DNA from: Pithys albifrons albifrons
Lineage: Eukaryota; Chordata; Aves; Passeriformes; Thamnophilidae
Direction of reading: 5' to 3'
Assembly (NCBI RefSeq): GCF_047495875.1
Contig: NC_092460.1
Span: forward strand, 8,236,520 to 8,300,519
DNA length: 64,000 nt
Made by a program: the position numbers and the translations under genes. The notes below the pieces were generated by a model. It did no database searches and had not been told where the DNA came from. It saw only the letters and a program-made list of their open reading frames with translations. This document shows positions 52,401 to 60,500 of this stretch, piece after piece. How positions within the stretch are numbered: the stretch's first letter is position 1; each line of letters opens with the position of its first letter.

Positions 52401-54587
52401 TGATCATTATATGCACAAAAATGTTGTCATTAGATTGGGAATTTGACGGTTGGATTCACCTTTGCATCCAATTAAACTAAACCTCTTTCTAAGGATAAGT
52501 TCATGATGTGCTTTAGAGATACCAGAAATCCTCGCAGTTTTTTAACAACAAAGCTTCCTAAGGTGTCCTGCAGCACTTGGGTGCCTTAACCTGCAGTACT
52601 CCTCATCAGGGCCAAGCAGGTCTTTCTCAGCATTACCGAGTCTGAGCAGACCACAGTGTGTGCTGCAGTGACAGCAGCATCATGTCAGCCCCAGAGATGC
52701 TGTGGTCAACAACTTGGCTTGCTCGAGTCATGGAACATATCCCAATAAAGTTGCTGGAAAAGCACTGGTGCTGCTGGCCTTACAGTCCTTGTTATCTGCA
52801 CAGATTTCATTGAACTTCTTTAGCCTACACTACAATTCATATGAATGCAGTCCAGTCCTAAGGGACTGACCATCACAACACCTCTGTGCAGCAGGGTCTC
52901 AACAACATACACTGCAGCAGGAGAACATGGAGCTTTCTGCTGGTTAGATAAACAGGTAAATAGATCTAAGAAAAACTTGTCTCAATTTCAGCACAAATAC
53001 TATATGTTGGCCAAAGAGGCTTCTGTCCGAGGGGAGAATTTCTCTCCTTCCAGTGCCTTGTGATTATAATCTACTGGGTTTTGACACTGCTCTGCACAGA
53101 GTCCAGCTTAGCACACCCTCCCCTTCCCCACAAGCTCCAAGGAGGCATCACACAAGAGCAGGCATGGTGGGGCCATTAAAGTGCTACAAGCAGCCCCAAC
53201 AGGGAATTGTTCCTCTTGGTTCCACAGTAGAAAGAATGGAGTTCTTCAGCTATTTAAGTACTTTTGTGAACACTCATTACAGGTGGTCTAAGATCAAGGC
53301 CTGTCACCCTGTCACCTCCTGTTACCCTGAAGGAGAAGGAGAAGGGTGACTTTTTGCTAAGGACATACATTTCAGTCTGCCACAGAAAGCAGAGGAGAAG
53401 AGAGCTTGTTTTCTTTTATTTTCAGTGGCACACCATCAGACTGCAAGGCAAACTGCGTAACGCTTTCTGTAGGAATGTAATAGCTGACCTTTCATGCTAG
53501 TTCCCATGGGTACTTTGAAAGAGTCTTTCTAGAAATAAGTCACACATGTCTACTGAATAAAATCAAGGAAAATATAACCATATCCTTTCACTTTTCTAGG
53601 AAGCACATTTCTTCAGTGTCTCAGAAAAGTCTCTGCATGTTTTTTGGCAAATTGCATATATTTAACTGCAGATTGAATCCCAGACCAATGACACAAATTA
53701 TAGAATACAACAAGGAAACTTAAAACACCTTCAAGAAACAAGTACAAGCCTTTGACAGACTGAGGTCAATACGACATTTTGGGTATCTTAATTTTGCCTG
53801 TGAGACTGACCGTCATCAAACAAGACAGTGGCTGCTAAGGCCACAGTAACACCAGGCTGCTCTCTGTCATCATGGTTTCGAGGCAGCTGCATCCTGCACT
53901 TAATAATTCCCAGGGGAAATGCCTCATGAAGAGAGAACAGCACTAAACTCTGCTTCCAGCTTCATTCTCAGTATAGCTGAAGGGAGAATTTGACCTTTGG
54001 TAACTTGATTAATACCAAATTAACAGATGGCTTTGGACTTTCCTTGAGATTGTTTGCTCATCCCTGTGTCTCGCTGTCCTCCCTGAGACCCCCAGACACC
54101 ACCTCTTGTGTACAGTGAAAGTGGGGGCAAGGGCCACAGCCATGAGCGAGCAGTGAAGCCACATATCCCTCCTCCACAACCTGCCCTGACAGAGCAGCTG
54201 GTTTCATCCTGGATGCAATGCCTTGGTCTTTTACGAAGTGTTACTCATGTTTTTGACATTTTACAAAGGTTATTCTGAAATTTCTATTAAAACAACGTGG
54301 GAGAGGTGCCTGTGGAAAAAAACAGCACTGGCACTCAGAGCCCCACTGCAAAGCACATTAAATTAAATGAAGCAGCACCGATACAAAATATTTCTACCAA
54401 ACTCCTATGATTTATCACAAGCATAACCTTCCCTTCTTTATGTAATTAAAATAGACTCCAAGTAGTACAAACACAGGAGATTAAGCCCTTCTTACCTGGA
54501 ATAGGTATAATGGGAATACTTTCATTGGGGACCACACGGGGGGAACTGCTGTCCTCCACATAGAAATGAGCGGTCTGAAAACACTTT
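16339..54587 (-). CDS. PTPRG: Receptor-type tyrosine-protein phosphatase gamma, 3' part of the gene (16 coding exons)
   Basis: PTPRG is a type I membrane receptor whose cytoplasmic domain removes phosphate from phosphotyrosine. The family (R5, with PTPRZ1) has a carbonic-anhydrase-like and fibronectin III ectodomain, which is not in this window. Sixteen minus-strand exons, all with GT donors and AG acceptors, total 1963 bp and join in frame into 653 residues plus a split first codon. In fragment numbering the order is: juxtamembrane 1-61; D1 about 62-350, with K85-NRY, WPD at 234-236 and HCSAGVGR at 267-274 (Cys268, Arg274); linker about 351-395; D2 about 396-620, with W527-P-N and H558-D-E-Y-G; and a C-terminal tail ending ESLV. 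R5-specific segments and the tail ([21 protein letters not shown]) resemble remembered mammalian PTPRG rather than PTPRZ1. Human PTPRG has 30 exons, so these are inferred to be exons 15-30. No frameshift or premature stop is seen. Individual exons are listed separately. Confidence 0.97.
16486..17205 (-). other. PTPRG intron between inferred exons 29 and 30
   Basis: 720 bp with a GT donor and an AG acceptor on the minus strand, with a pyrimidine-rich stretch (TTCTTTCTTTTCCAG) before the last exon. No other feature was recognised. Confidence 0.9.
17206..17341 (-). CDS. PTPRG: PTPRG coding exon (inferred exon 29): D2 pseudo-P-loop and following helices
   Basis: 136 bp. The acceptor is TTTTCCAG and the donor GACATT/GTAAGT. 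It completes Glu560 and encodes residues 560-605: [19 protein letters not shown], then [18 protein letters not shown]. Ser565 occupies the position of the P-loop Arg. MINLMRPG is the D2 counterpart of the HIRTQRNY segment of D1. Confidence 0.97.
17342..20388 (-). other. PTPRG intron between inferred exons 28 and 29
   Basis: About 3.0 kb. It contains one MIR-like SINE relic near 18.1 kb. Open frames in 19.1-19.9 kb overlap on both strands and look like composition effects. No other gene was seen. Confidence 0.9.
18115..18270 (+). mobile_element. MIR/CORE-SINE-like relic
   Basis: The order of blocks follows the remembered MIR-type consensus: a CCTGGCTCTGTGACTTTGAG block, then a CCCCACTGCTAAAAGGGGACAT block (like the CCCCATCTGTAAAATGGGGATAAT segment), then TGCTGACCTGC and a GAGAGCTTTACTTG block like the GCGCTTTGAGA part. 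It is heavily diverged. No target-site duplication was established. It lies in a PTPRG intron, antisense to the gene. Confidence 0.6.
20389..20531 (-). CDS. PTPRG: PTPRG coding exon (inferred exon 28): D2 WPN loop and inactive signature
   Basis: 143 bp. The acceptor is CATTGCAG and the donor GATGA/GTATGT. It encodes residues 513-559 plus two bases of Glu560: [19 protein letters not shown], then DGPTIVHD. W527-P528-N529 replaces the WPD of D1, and H558-D559 replaces the His-Cys of the signature. The intron sits at the same place in the signature as in D1, which shows the ancestral domain duplication. Confidence 0.98.
20532..21304 (-). other. PTPRG intron between inferred exons 27 and 28
   Basis: 773 bp, with GT and AG borders on the minus strand. 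No recognisable feature. Confidence 0.9.
21305..21451 (-). CDS. PTPRG: PTPRG coding exon (inferred exon 27): D2 central region
   Basis: 147 bp (49 codons, phase 0). The acceptor is TTCTCCAG and the donor ACCCAG/GTAAAA. It encodes residues 464-512: [20 protein letters not shown], then [25 protein letters not shown] matches the KCDQYWP position of D1. Confidence 0.97.
21452..23685 (-). other. PTPRG intron between inferred exons 26 and 27
   Basis: About 2.2 kb. It contains a CpG-bearing, motif-rich patch around 22.87-23.30 kb with a perfect short inverted repeat, listed separately as a candidate element. No extra exon was recognised. Confidence 0.9.
22892..22906. repeat. Short perfect inverted repeat TCCGAT-TCG-ATCGGA
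   Basis: Six-base arms with a three-base spacer and three CpG dinucleotides in an otherwise CpG-poor intron. It could be a dimeric factor site or chance. Confidence 0.5.
23686..23814 (-). CDS. PTPRG: PTPRG coding exon (inferred exon 26): D2 FWRMIWD block
   Basis: 129 bp (43 codons, phase 0). The acceptor is CTGCAAAAG and the donor CTG/GTGAGT. It encodes residues 421-463: [20 protein letters not shown], then [17 protein letters not shown] and PDNQSL. The THP variant of the TQGPL block (QHPLPHT) is typical of D2 domains. Confidence 0.98.
23815..24234 (-). other. PTPRG intron between inferred exons 25 and 26
   Basis: 420 bp, AT-rich, GT...AG on the minus strand. No recognisable feature. Confidence 0.9.
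24235..24311 (-). CDS. PTPRG: PTPRG coding exon (inferred exon 25): D2 DYINASY block
   Basis: 77 bp. The acceptor is ACGTTATAG and the donor ATCATG/GTGAGG. It completes Ser395 and encodes residues 395-420: [19 protein letters not shown], then INASYIM. DYINASY is the D2 equivalent of DYINANY in D1. Confidence 0.97.
24312..25563 (-). other. PTPRG intron between inferred exons 24 and 25
   Basis: About 1.25 kb. A plus-strand A-rich run at about 24341-24367 is the only simple tract of note. Confidence 0.9.
25564..25657 (-). CDS. PTPRG: PTPRG coding exon (inferred exon 24): start of D2
   Basis: 94 bp. The acceptor is CTCTTTCAG and the donor CCGT/GTAAGA. It encodes residues 364-394 plus one base of Ser395: [20 protein letters not shown], then [15 protein letters not shown] stands where D1 has KNRY, so the substrate-stacking Tyr is absent from D2 at this position. 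Remembered human PTPRG has QKEC here; this copy has QKDC. Confidence 0.96.
25658..27422 (-). other. PTPRG intron between inferred exons 23 and 24
   Basis: About 1.8 kb. It carries a TATATACA tandem repeat at 27082-27116. No gene-like feature. Confidence 0.9.
27082..27116. repeat. (ACATATAT)n AT-rich tandem repeat
   Basis: Four to five copies of an eight-base ACATATAT/ATACATAT unit, followed by ATATGAGAG. Simple-sequence repeat inside a PTPRG intron. Confidence 0.92.
27423..27569 (-). CDS. PTPRG: PTPRG coding exon (inferred exon 23): end of D1 and interdomain linker
   Basis: 147 bp (49 codons, phase 0). The acceptor is TTTCCTAG and the donor TTCAAG/GTAAGG. It encodes residues 315-363: [31 protein letters not shown], then KTRLEKQFK. 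This covers the last D1 helix and the short linker typical of tandem receptor PTPs. Confidence 0.97.
27570..27912 (-). other. PTPRG intron between inferred exons 22 and 23
   Basis: 343 bp, AT-rich. Nothing recognised beyond the splice borders. Confidence 0.9.
27913..28048 (-). CDS. PTPRG: PTPRG coding exon (inferred exon 22): D1 P-loop second half and Q-loop
   Basis: 136 bp. The acceptor is TTCTGTAG and the donor GAG/GTAAAA. It completes Ser269 and encodes residues 269-314: [19 protein letters not shown], then [13 protein letters not shown]. Arg274 is the phosphate-binding arginine of the C-x5-R signature. Q312 begins the Q-loop used in hydrolysis of the phosphoenzyme. Confidence 0.98.
28049..29127 (-). 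other. PTPRG intron that splits the D1 catalytic signature
   Basis: 1079 bp, GTATGA donor and TTCTGTAG acceptor on the minus strand. It interrupts the Ser codon right after the catalytic Cys. Open frames inside it on both strands are shadows. Confidence 0.92.
29128..29300 (-). CDS. PTPRG: PTPRG coding exon (inferred exon 21): D1 WPD loop and first half of the catalytic signature
   Basis: 173 bp. The acceptor is GCTCACAG and the donor TGCAG/GTATGA. It encodes residues 212-268 plus two bases of Ser269. It holds W234-P235-D236 in [15 protein letters not shown], where Asp236 is the expected general acid, and ends VVVHC. Cys268 is the predicted nucleophile. The [10 protein letters not shown] signature is therefore split by an intron directly after the Cys codon plus two bases. 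Confidence 0.98.
29301..29691 (-). other. PTPRG intron between inferred exons 20 and 21
   Basis: 391 bp. No recognisable feature. Confidence 0.92.
29692..29826 (-). CDS. PTPRG: PTPRG coding exon (inferred exon 20): D1 beta sheet
   Basis: 135 bp (45 codons, phase 0 at both ends). The acceptor is TTGTTCAG and the donor AAAAAG/GTGAG. It encodes residues 167-211: [17 protein letters not shown], then [23 protein letters not shown] is a PTP family block. The exon and its downstream neighbour are richer in CpG and G/C-ending codons than the other PTPRG exons in the window. The intron between this exon and the upstream one is only about 233 bp. Confidence 0.98.
30060..30194 (-). CDS. PTPRG: PTPRG coding exon (inferred exon 19): D1 FWRMIW block
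   Basis: 135 bp (45 codons, phase 0 at both ends). The acceptor is TTTGAAG/GG and the donor AGG/GTAAGAG. It encodes residues 122-166, including [28 protein letters not shown] and [23 protein letters not shown] and VMITNLVE are core PTP fold motifs. Confidence 0.98.
30418..30500 (-). CDS. PTPRG: PTPRG coding exon (inferred exon 18): D1 core strand
   Basis: 83 bp, acceptor CCTGCAG and donor GTCGAT/GTAAGT. It encodes residues 94-121: [20 protein letters not shown] followed by YINANYVD. The DYINANY motif is one of the conserved blocks of the tyrosine phosphatase fold. The downstream intron is only about 223 bp. Confidence 0.97.
30501..32146 (-). other. PTPRG intron between inferred exons 17 and 18
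   Basis: About 1.65 kb. It contains a MIR-like SINE relic near 31.3 kb. Otherwise unique sequence with no gene recognised. Confidence 0.9.
31230..31380 (-). mobile_element. MIR/CORE-SINE-like relic
   Basis: The plus strand holds CTTGCCCAAGGCCACACAGC followed by CTGGGATTTGGTCC, which closely matches the reverse complement of the MIR core (GCTGTGTGACCTTGGGCAAG). The preceding CTCTGTGCCTAGAGG block fits the same consensus orientation. The best-supported part is 31306-31360; the outer limits are estimates. Confidence 0.7.
32147..32243 (-). CDS. PTPRG: PTPRG coding exon (inferred exon 17): start of D1 with KNRY loop
   Basis: 97 bp. The acceptor is ATGCCTAG and the donor GCCT/GTAAGTAAG. It encodes residues 62-93 plus the first base of Tyr94: [15 protein letters not shown], then [16 protein letters not shown]85-N86-R87-Y88 is the conserved phosphotyrosine-recognition (KNRY) loop of class I PTPs; Tyr88 would stack against the substrate ring. 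Remembered human PTPRG has HPEN where this copy has HPDN. Confidence 0.97.
34221..34317. repeat. Inverted repeat with 15-bp perfect arms
   Basis: TATAGAATTTAATAG at 34221-34235 is exactly reverse-complementary to 34303-34317, with a 67-base spacer. A third related copy (TAGAATTTAATATAG) lies at 34166-34180. The arms are AT-rich, so chance is possible, but 15 exact bases within 100 bp is notable. Confidence 0.7.
37680..38870 (+). mobile_element. Ancient CR1-type LINE fragment (3' part of the reverse-transcriptase ORF plus tail)
   Basis: Several blocks occur in the order of the CR1 ORF2 consensus on the plus strand: GTGACATCAATTTTTAAAA near 37708; TTTTCAAAATGTGTGAAAGG near 37896; AAATGGCAACTGAAATTCAA near 38182 followed by TGTTGACAAATGCAAAGTG, which encodes [32 protein letters not shown] near 38366; and the 3' block AGAATTCATTGCCATGGGA near 38763. 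An open stretch of about 100 codons (37954-38262) is left over from the RT frame. The copy is broken by many stops and is 5' truncated. It lies antisense to PTPRG. Confidence 0.85.
42151..42242 (-). CDS. PTPRG: PTPRG coding exon (inferred exon 16): helical lead-in to D1
   Basis: 92 bp between acceptor TCCTACAG and donor GAG/GTACAA. It encodes residues 31-61, beginning [11 protein letters not shown] and ending HGFSEDFE. In receptor phosphatases this region forms the N-terminal helices (the wedge) in front of D1. Introns of about 12.3 kb upstream and 9.9 kb downstream isolate it. It was not obvious as an open frame and was found by following the expected protein sequence from the neighbouring exons. 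Confidence 0.96.
45221..45420. promoter_or_regulatory. Candidate intronic regulatory element
   Basis: A non-repetitive stretch with AGATTAATAG, a CCAATTAGC homeodomain-type site (45270-45278) and TTGCGTCATAG (CRE/AP-1-like, near 45309-45319). The texture resembles conserved vertebrate non-coding elements, but conservation cannot be measured here. Confidence 0.25.
47930..48120. promoter_or_regulatory. Candidate intronic regulatory element
   Basis: An unbroken AT-rich, non-simple stretch with TTTAATTATGC, ATGCATTTGAATTAC, TTGCATAAC and CTAATC motifs (octamer- and homeodomain-like) next to a CpG-containing edge at 47930-47960. Motif-based only. Confidence 0.25.
54496..54587 (-). CDS. PTPRG: PTPRG coding exon (inferred exon 15): juxtamembrane segment
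   Basis: 92 bp. The acceptor is TTTAACAG and the donor CCAG/GTAAG. The exon starts with the third base of a codon (probably AG/A, Arg) and ends with the first base of an Asp codon. It encodes residues 1-30 of the fragment, beginning [12 protein letters not shown] and continuing [11 protein letters not shown]. This is the short cytoplasmic stretch just after the transmembrane helix in PTPRG. In human PTPRG a cassette of about 29 residues can be spliced in just before this KCFQ segment; no counterpart is seen upstream in the window. Confidence 0.96.
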
Positions 54588-57500
54588 CTGTTAAAGGAAA
54601 AAGAAAAGAAATAGACTCAGGGTGTGAAAAACTGCCTCTGAAAAAAACAGTCAATCTTAGGTACGTGTTCTGCTTCTCTGTTTCAGTTCCACTTCTGCTC
54701 CATACTTTCAGATGTTATAGTTTTAAAACATCAATGCATGAAAACATATGTGCATTTTCTACAATTACAATCCTAATTCGAGATTCTGGTGTGCTCTAAT
54801 TCCTTGACATCTGACATCCTCCCATCATAAATGCCTCTATATATTGTTGCAAAGTACTACTGAATATGAAATTATACTCATAAAAGTTAGTGGCTGTAAA
54901 ACAGGTTTCAAATACATCATTCAGAAAGAAATCCTGCACACAAGAAACATATTCAGCAAACAGTTCAAGCCCAAATCTACCTAAGACACTCCCATTTCCA
55001 GGGAAAATACACTTACTGTAAAGTTTCTGCTGTGTAACAGCCAGCAGACAGTAATAGAACATCTGTAACTGCTGCATATCATGATGTTCTGCTATGAAAG
55101 GTATTCTTCAAACATTTTTTCCATTTATAAGACTAAAGCCATATAACCCTCCTCTTGCAAAGTTGTATTATATATGCTTCTACAGAAAAATGCAACAGAC
55201 GCTCAGCTTGGGGCCAAGGACTCATCTCTGAAAAGGCCTATAAAGAAGAGCAGAACTTAAATCCACCTGACTCATTTTTACCTGTATTTAACGCAAAGCA
55301 GAGAGCACAAGCTGGTCATCACAGAAAAGGTACTGGGCGGAATAACATCAAGAGATCCGGGGAGACTCTGCATGGTGATGTTAACTGAGGCAGGGTTTTC
55401 CAACACCAGCGTCACTGCTCATTGCTGACTTAATGAGCTGCTTGAGGCTGGAACTGAATATTTAATGAGTCTTGCTTGGTGTGAGCAGCTATTGTGGCAG
55501 GAGAAGGGTCTGCTCTCATCTGTCGGGACTAAACAATAGCTTCCCATTTCAGAAAGATCCCCCTCACTGCCACCCTTCAACTGCTCCTCAACACCTGGGC
55601 AAAGTTTGTGGGCAGCCTGGTGAGCTGTGCTTTTGTCAAGGTGCTGGTTCCCTTGCTCAAACGTATTTGCACATAGTGGCTTCCGAGTTCCTGCCTTGCA
55701 GTCTGGTGCTCTGTAACTTGGGCATTGTGCTCTCCATAGAGATCCCATCAGCAGAGCCAGAGCCGGCTCTGCCGACTTTGTCTAAGTAATTTGTGCTCCC
55801 TTTGTTTCCAACATCCATACGTACCAGGGAGAAAAAAAAGTCACTGAAAACCAAACCACTCTCTTAGGCAAAATCAGAACCTAAGGTTCTTGCTTTCCAT
55901 GCATCTGTACTTTCTACTGCACAAGCACAGTGCTTCATAATACAGGCACAAGCTTTGGCAGCACAAGTACAACTTAAAACAACACAGAAGCAGGAGAGAG
56001 TGGATTTCACAGCATTGTCTGGGAGCAGCTTTCTATTTTGAGGCATGATGTCTTGCACAGTGCTAAAGTTATTTATTTAGTGAGTATACTTTTTTTAGGA
56101 GACACCATTAGGTGAATTCACACGTGAGGATGCAAGATGTGCAATAGTCTCACAGCATTTAAAAACATCAGTTGAACTTCCCCCACCCTGCCACTTGCTC
56201 TGTTCTCATTTTTTTTGGCAGCCTTTATTTTGGACAATGCACACCCTGGGGGCACACAGCAGAATAAATCAGTCACACATAAAGAAGAAACTATGAATAT
56301 GAAACAGGCAAAATGTTCCTGATTTTGATGTATTTGGGGCTCTTTCCCTTGAGTCAATACTACAGAAATCCTTGAACAGCTTCTCCTGGTAATGAAGGCC
56401 TTAAAAAGGTGTTTGATAAAACCCCAAACCTTTATACAGGGATTTACAGGACTTTTTTAAGCTAATGATACAGGAGCAAAGCAATTATTTTTTGTTAATT
56501 TGTTATTTTTCACTCTGAGAGGCTCTGATAGGCTGGCATTATGGTTTTATATACACAGCTATAAGATGGCTTTTTCTTAATAGCCTTGAAACATGTAATT
56601 GTGTCAGATAATCACATTGTGTGGTATTTTAAGGCCCATGATGGTGATAGCTGAATACCCAGCCCAGTGCAACTGCTGAGCACAATGTTGGAATAACAAT
56701 GTATTAAATGAATATTTCACAGAGCAAAGTTTGCCACAATCATTAATGTCATTAAAAATTCTGTGTTTTAGTCCTGGAAGACTTTCTGTAGCTGTTTTGT
56801 AAAGGCAGTCACCACGGAATTTGACTAAAGGTTTTTCTCAAGTCACAAACATGATAGTAAAAGATCTAATGTAAATAGCTACATAATGCAGCATGTTCAT
56901 TACTTCACAATGGATACTGGCACATTAGGTGAAGCCATGCCTCTCAAACTTTTTTTTTTCCTCACTTGCTTGTAATTGCTGTAAATACTCCAAGTTTAGC
57001 CCCTCCATCTGAGCTCACTATGCCGAGTCCATTGCATTTGTCCTGGTGACTCCTTCCATGTTTCAGGGACTAGGCAGGCTCAAACTTGAGAGCAGGATGA
57101 AGTGATTGAGCTTAAAAGACCTTTTACATATTTAACAAACTTGCTGGATGAATTTTCCAGGAAGTTCTGCTTACTGGGTCTGTTCCCTACTCTTTCATCT
57201 TTCCCCTTGCAGCACCAGGACGGAGCTCACATCTCAGGGTGCCAGGCAGATGACTCCAGTTTGGATAATGTCCATTTTTCCTAAATGAGGAAACATCAGG
57301 GCCTAAGAAGTGCCTTTTGCAAACTCGTGTCTAGTTTGTAGTAATAAATACTGATATCTGGCATTAAGGCTACTGAGAGGCATTTCAGACAATTCAGCAT
57401 CTGCCTCCTCCCCCAGCTTGGGGTGCTCCTTTCTATCCCTTGGCATTTCCTCTACCCATTACCTTTCCCTCCACATGCAAACCTTAAGTGGCAGCAGTTG

Positions 57501-60500
57501 CTAAGGCTACAAGAGGCTGCAGTAAATCCGTGTGTGTATATGGGGAGGGCTGGATAAAGAAAAAGGATGAGAGCAGGAAATTGCTTGTTTCAAACCACTG
57601 GAGACACAGCCCTGGAGAGAAGAGGGAGTGGATGCAGGGCTAGACAAGGTCCAAATCTACACCTATTTTCACATAAGCACTTCAGTTTGTAGCTTTTAAC
57701 CCCACTGTGTATACATGGGCAGGTGCTTGCCCACTTGTTCAGTTAGCAGAAAAAACTACCAGAGGTTTTTTCCTAATAGAAGCAGTCCATGGTGAATGAG
57801 CAACTGGGATTTGTCATGGCATAAATGGTTATTAAAATCTTAACAACTGAAACACTAATTTCAGATTACTTATTGTTTTTCTGCAGCAGTGGTAGAAGAA
57901 AAGCAAATCACAACCTTCATTTCACTTCCAAAAGATTTTGAGGAGCACACATCTTTTCTGTGAAATACCAAAGAGTCTGTTGTCTCTGAAATATGCCTGT
58001 GAGCAGTGAAGCACACTGTTTTCTCTAGCCCCATATGTTTTTTGGCTCCCTTTCCCTGGGGTACAATAACTGTGCGAGATTGTGGTGATCAGACACACAG
58101 TTGTCACATATGGACCCAAATGCAGAAAGTAAAACACTGCGAGATTAGCACCTCCCCAGAGAAGGAGCTGAGGCAGGGTCTGTAAGGCAAAGACAATGTA
58201 AGGGAGAGCATCCCCTGCCAGAATCCTTTTGCAGAGATAGTGGCTGTGAGTTACTTATGCAAACTAACAAGATACAAAGTATAGAGCAGCAGCACCTTGT
58301 TACCAAGCTGAAAGCATAAAAATATGCCCAGAGGTGGTCCTGATTAGTTTGTTCAATCTCTGGTGAGCAAAATACCAGATTAGCTTCTGTAGAAGAGATG
58401 CCTTGTGAGATTTCAACACTCAAAACAGGTTTCCTTGGCTATTAGTTACTAAAGCTCAAGCAGTTTCTTCTTTATAGTCATCTAAAAGCAAGAGGGAGAA
58501 CTGGATCACATAATGGCCTGAAAGCATGTATGCATTTTATTTGTGTAGCAGACAAGTGTTTAGTTAATGCTGCATCCAATGCAGACACACAGCGCATGCT
58601 GCAGTTGATGGGAGTGCTGGGGATTGCTCCGAGGGCAGTGTCTGGCCTTTACTCCTCCATTCTGGTCTAGTGCAGGCAACATTCCCTGATCTGTGATGAC
58701 GGGGGGATCTGTGTGCTCCAGAGCAGCTGAGGCAGGGAGAGGAGGAGCAAGGGATCACTGCAGAAGGGCAAGCAACTGCTTCTGCAGTGGCTGGCTGGAA
58801 CCACTAGGACAGTGGCTGAACACAGGAAAAATCCAAGGGGAATTCTTCACCTTCTGGGGACACCTAAGAGCCATGCCCTGCCTCACACGCTGAAGTGACC
58901 AGCACATTCATTGCTCCTTTTTCACTAGGGATGTTCTCCTTCTTCCAGGAGTTTATGTTGGCTGGAGCAGCGTGTATTCCCTCTTCAAGGCCAGCCAGAT
59001 TTATACTCCTTTATTTCTGTAATAGCATCTAGGAGCTCCTGGTTTCTTGCAACTACTCTCTTCTTGGGTCATTACCTCCTAAAGCATGACCAATTCAGGG
59101 GCAGATGGCATGAAAGGGTCCTGGAGGCCTATTCACTACTGTCAGAGCAGGGCAAACCTTGTCCTTCAGGTACCCTTCCTCCAGAAACAGCCTTCCACAG
59201 ACAGAAGCTCTGCAAAATGTACATATATTAATGAAGAGACCAGCAGTCCCTGCAGTCACCCTACTTTCACACACAGTCCTTAGCTGATGGGAAGAACAGG
59301 CAAAATCAGACTTATAAAGGACCTCTAAACCAGGCTGGACAGGACATGGCTTAGTCTTTATCAAATGCAACCTGGATACAGGCATTCATTCACCATGCTC
59401 CTCCATCACAGGGGTGTCTGCAAGGAACTCCCAAACAAAGATGCACAGACAGGAAATGATCCCCTTTCACTACCTCTGTACATTCATTCTCACTTTCAAT
59501 AGAAGAAAAGCTCCTTCAGATTCTCGTTGAACTGTTTTGCATGTTTTCCAGGAGACACAATTAAGATTGGTTTCTGCTGGCACCAAAAACAAAGTATGTA
59601 TGCAGTCAAGTGTACTAGTAACACATGGCTCTGCACTTTAAACTAGCTTCACTATTCCTTGGCAAGCATTTGTCACTGTCAGAATTGGCAATGACTCCTC
59701 AGAAAAGAGCACAGACTACAGAACAACAGAAGTGCTGCAAATCATGACCATGTCACCAGCAGAGCAGTGGATGGGAGCCTGGACAACAGCTGTCTGCAGT
59801 CTGCACTGCTCTAGCTGGGGTCATCAGTCACTGATTTTTATGAGCAATAAAACTGACTCAAGCATTAAGAAGAAAAATAGGAAAGAAAATCACATGAAAA
59901 AAGCTGATCTTATGAATATGAATAAGTGACCAGCATGGAGCAGTGATATTACGTTTATTGTATCAGAGGGGCATCTGCATTTACTCTTTTTTTGGCCAGA
60001 AAATGGCTTATACTGCCCCAATTTTCTACAATTATTTTCCTTCCAAGGTCTTAACATTTAATGGTCAGAATTCAAAAGCCAAGTTATAAAAGAACCTCTG
60101 CCATGCTGGAGCAGTGAGGCAGTGAATGCTGACTGAACTGGAGCTACTGGGGGATATAAAAAACAGGAATGCATAAACCCCAGGAGAATAAAGGAAAGCT
60201 GAAAAAGAGGAAAATTTCCCTACAATAAAGCTGATTTTTCTGCAGATCCCTCCTGAAGGTGATTCACATTCTTTCCAAAAAGCGATTTGTTCCTTTAATC
60301 TTCTTGAGCAGTGTTAAGCATCACATGGATACAGTCTACATGCTACATAGGTATGTTTCAGAAGTGCATGGCATTCCAAGTCCTTGGCACCTTTTTCTGG
60401 ATAGAATGGTGAAAAGTAGACTGACTCTTCCTAGGGACTCCCTCTAGGTAAAGAGAAGTGTGTTTTCACATCAGTCAGTTGTGGTTTGGACACCTTCTGC

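Larger units (their letters stand above)
42243..54495 (-). other. Large PTPRG intron between inferred exons 15 and 16
   Basis: About 12.3 kb with GTAAG donor and TCCTACAG acceptor. The open frames inside (for example at 46.5-46.95 and 49.7-50.1 kb) resemble nothing known. Motif-rich, possibly conserved patches are seen near 45.2-45.4 and 47.9-48.1 kb. A small ATT trinucleotide tract lies near 45.65 kb. Confidence 0.9.

Noticed and set aside
16339..54587. PTPRZ1 instead of PTPRG
   Set aside because: The exon sequences ([36 protein letters not shown] and others) fit PTPRG and differ from remembered PTPRZ1 at many positions, such as its tail.
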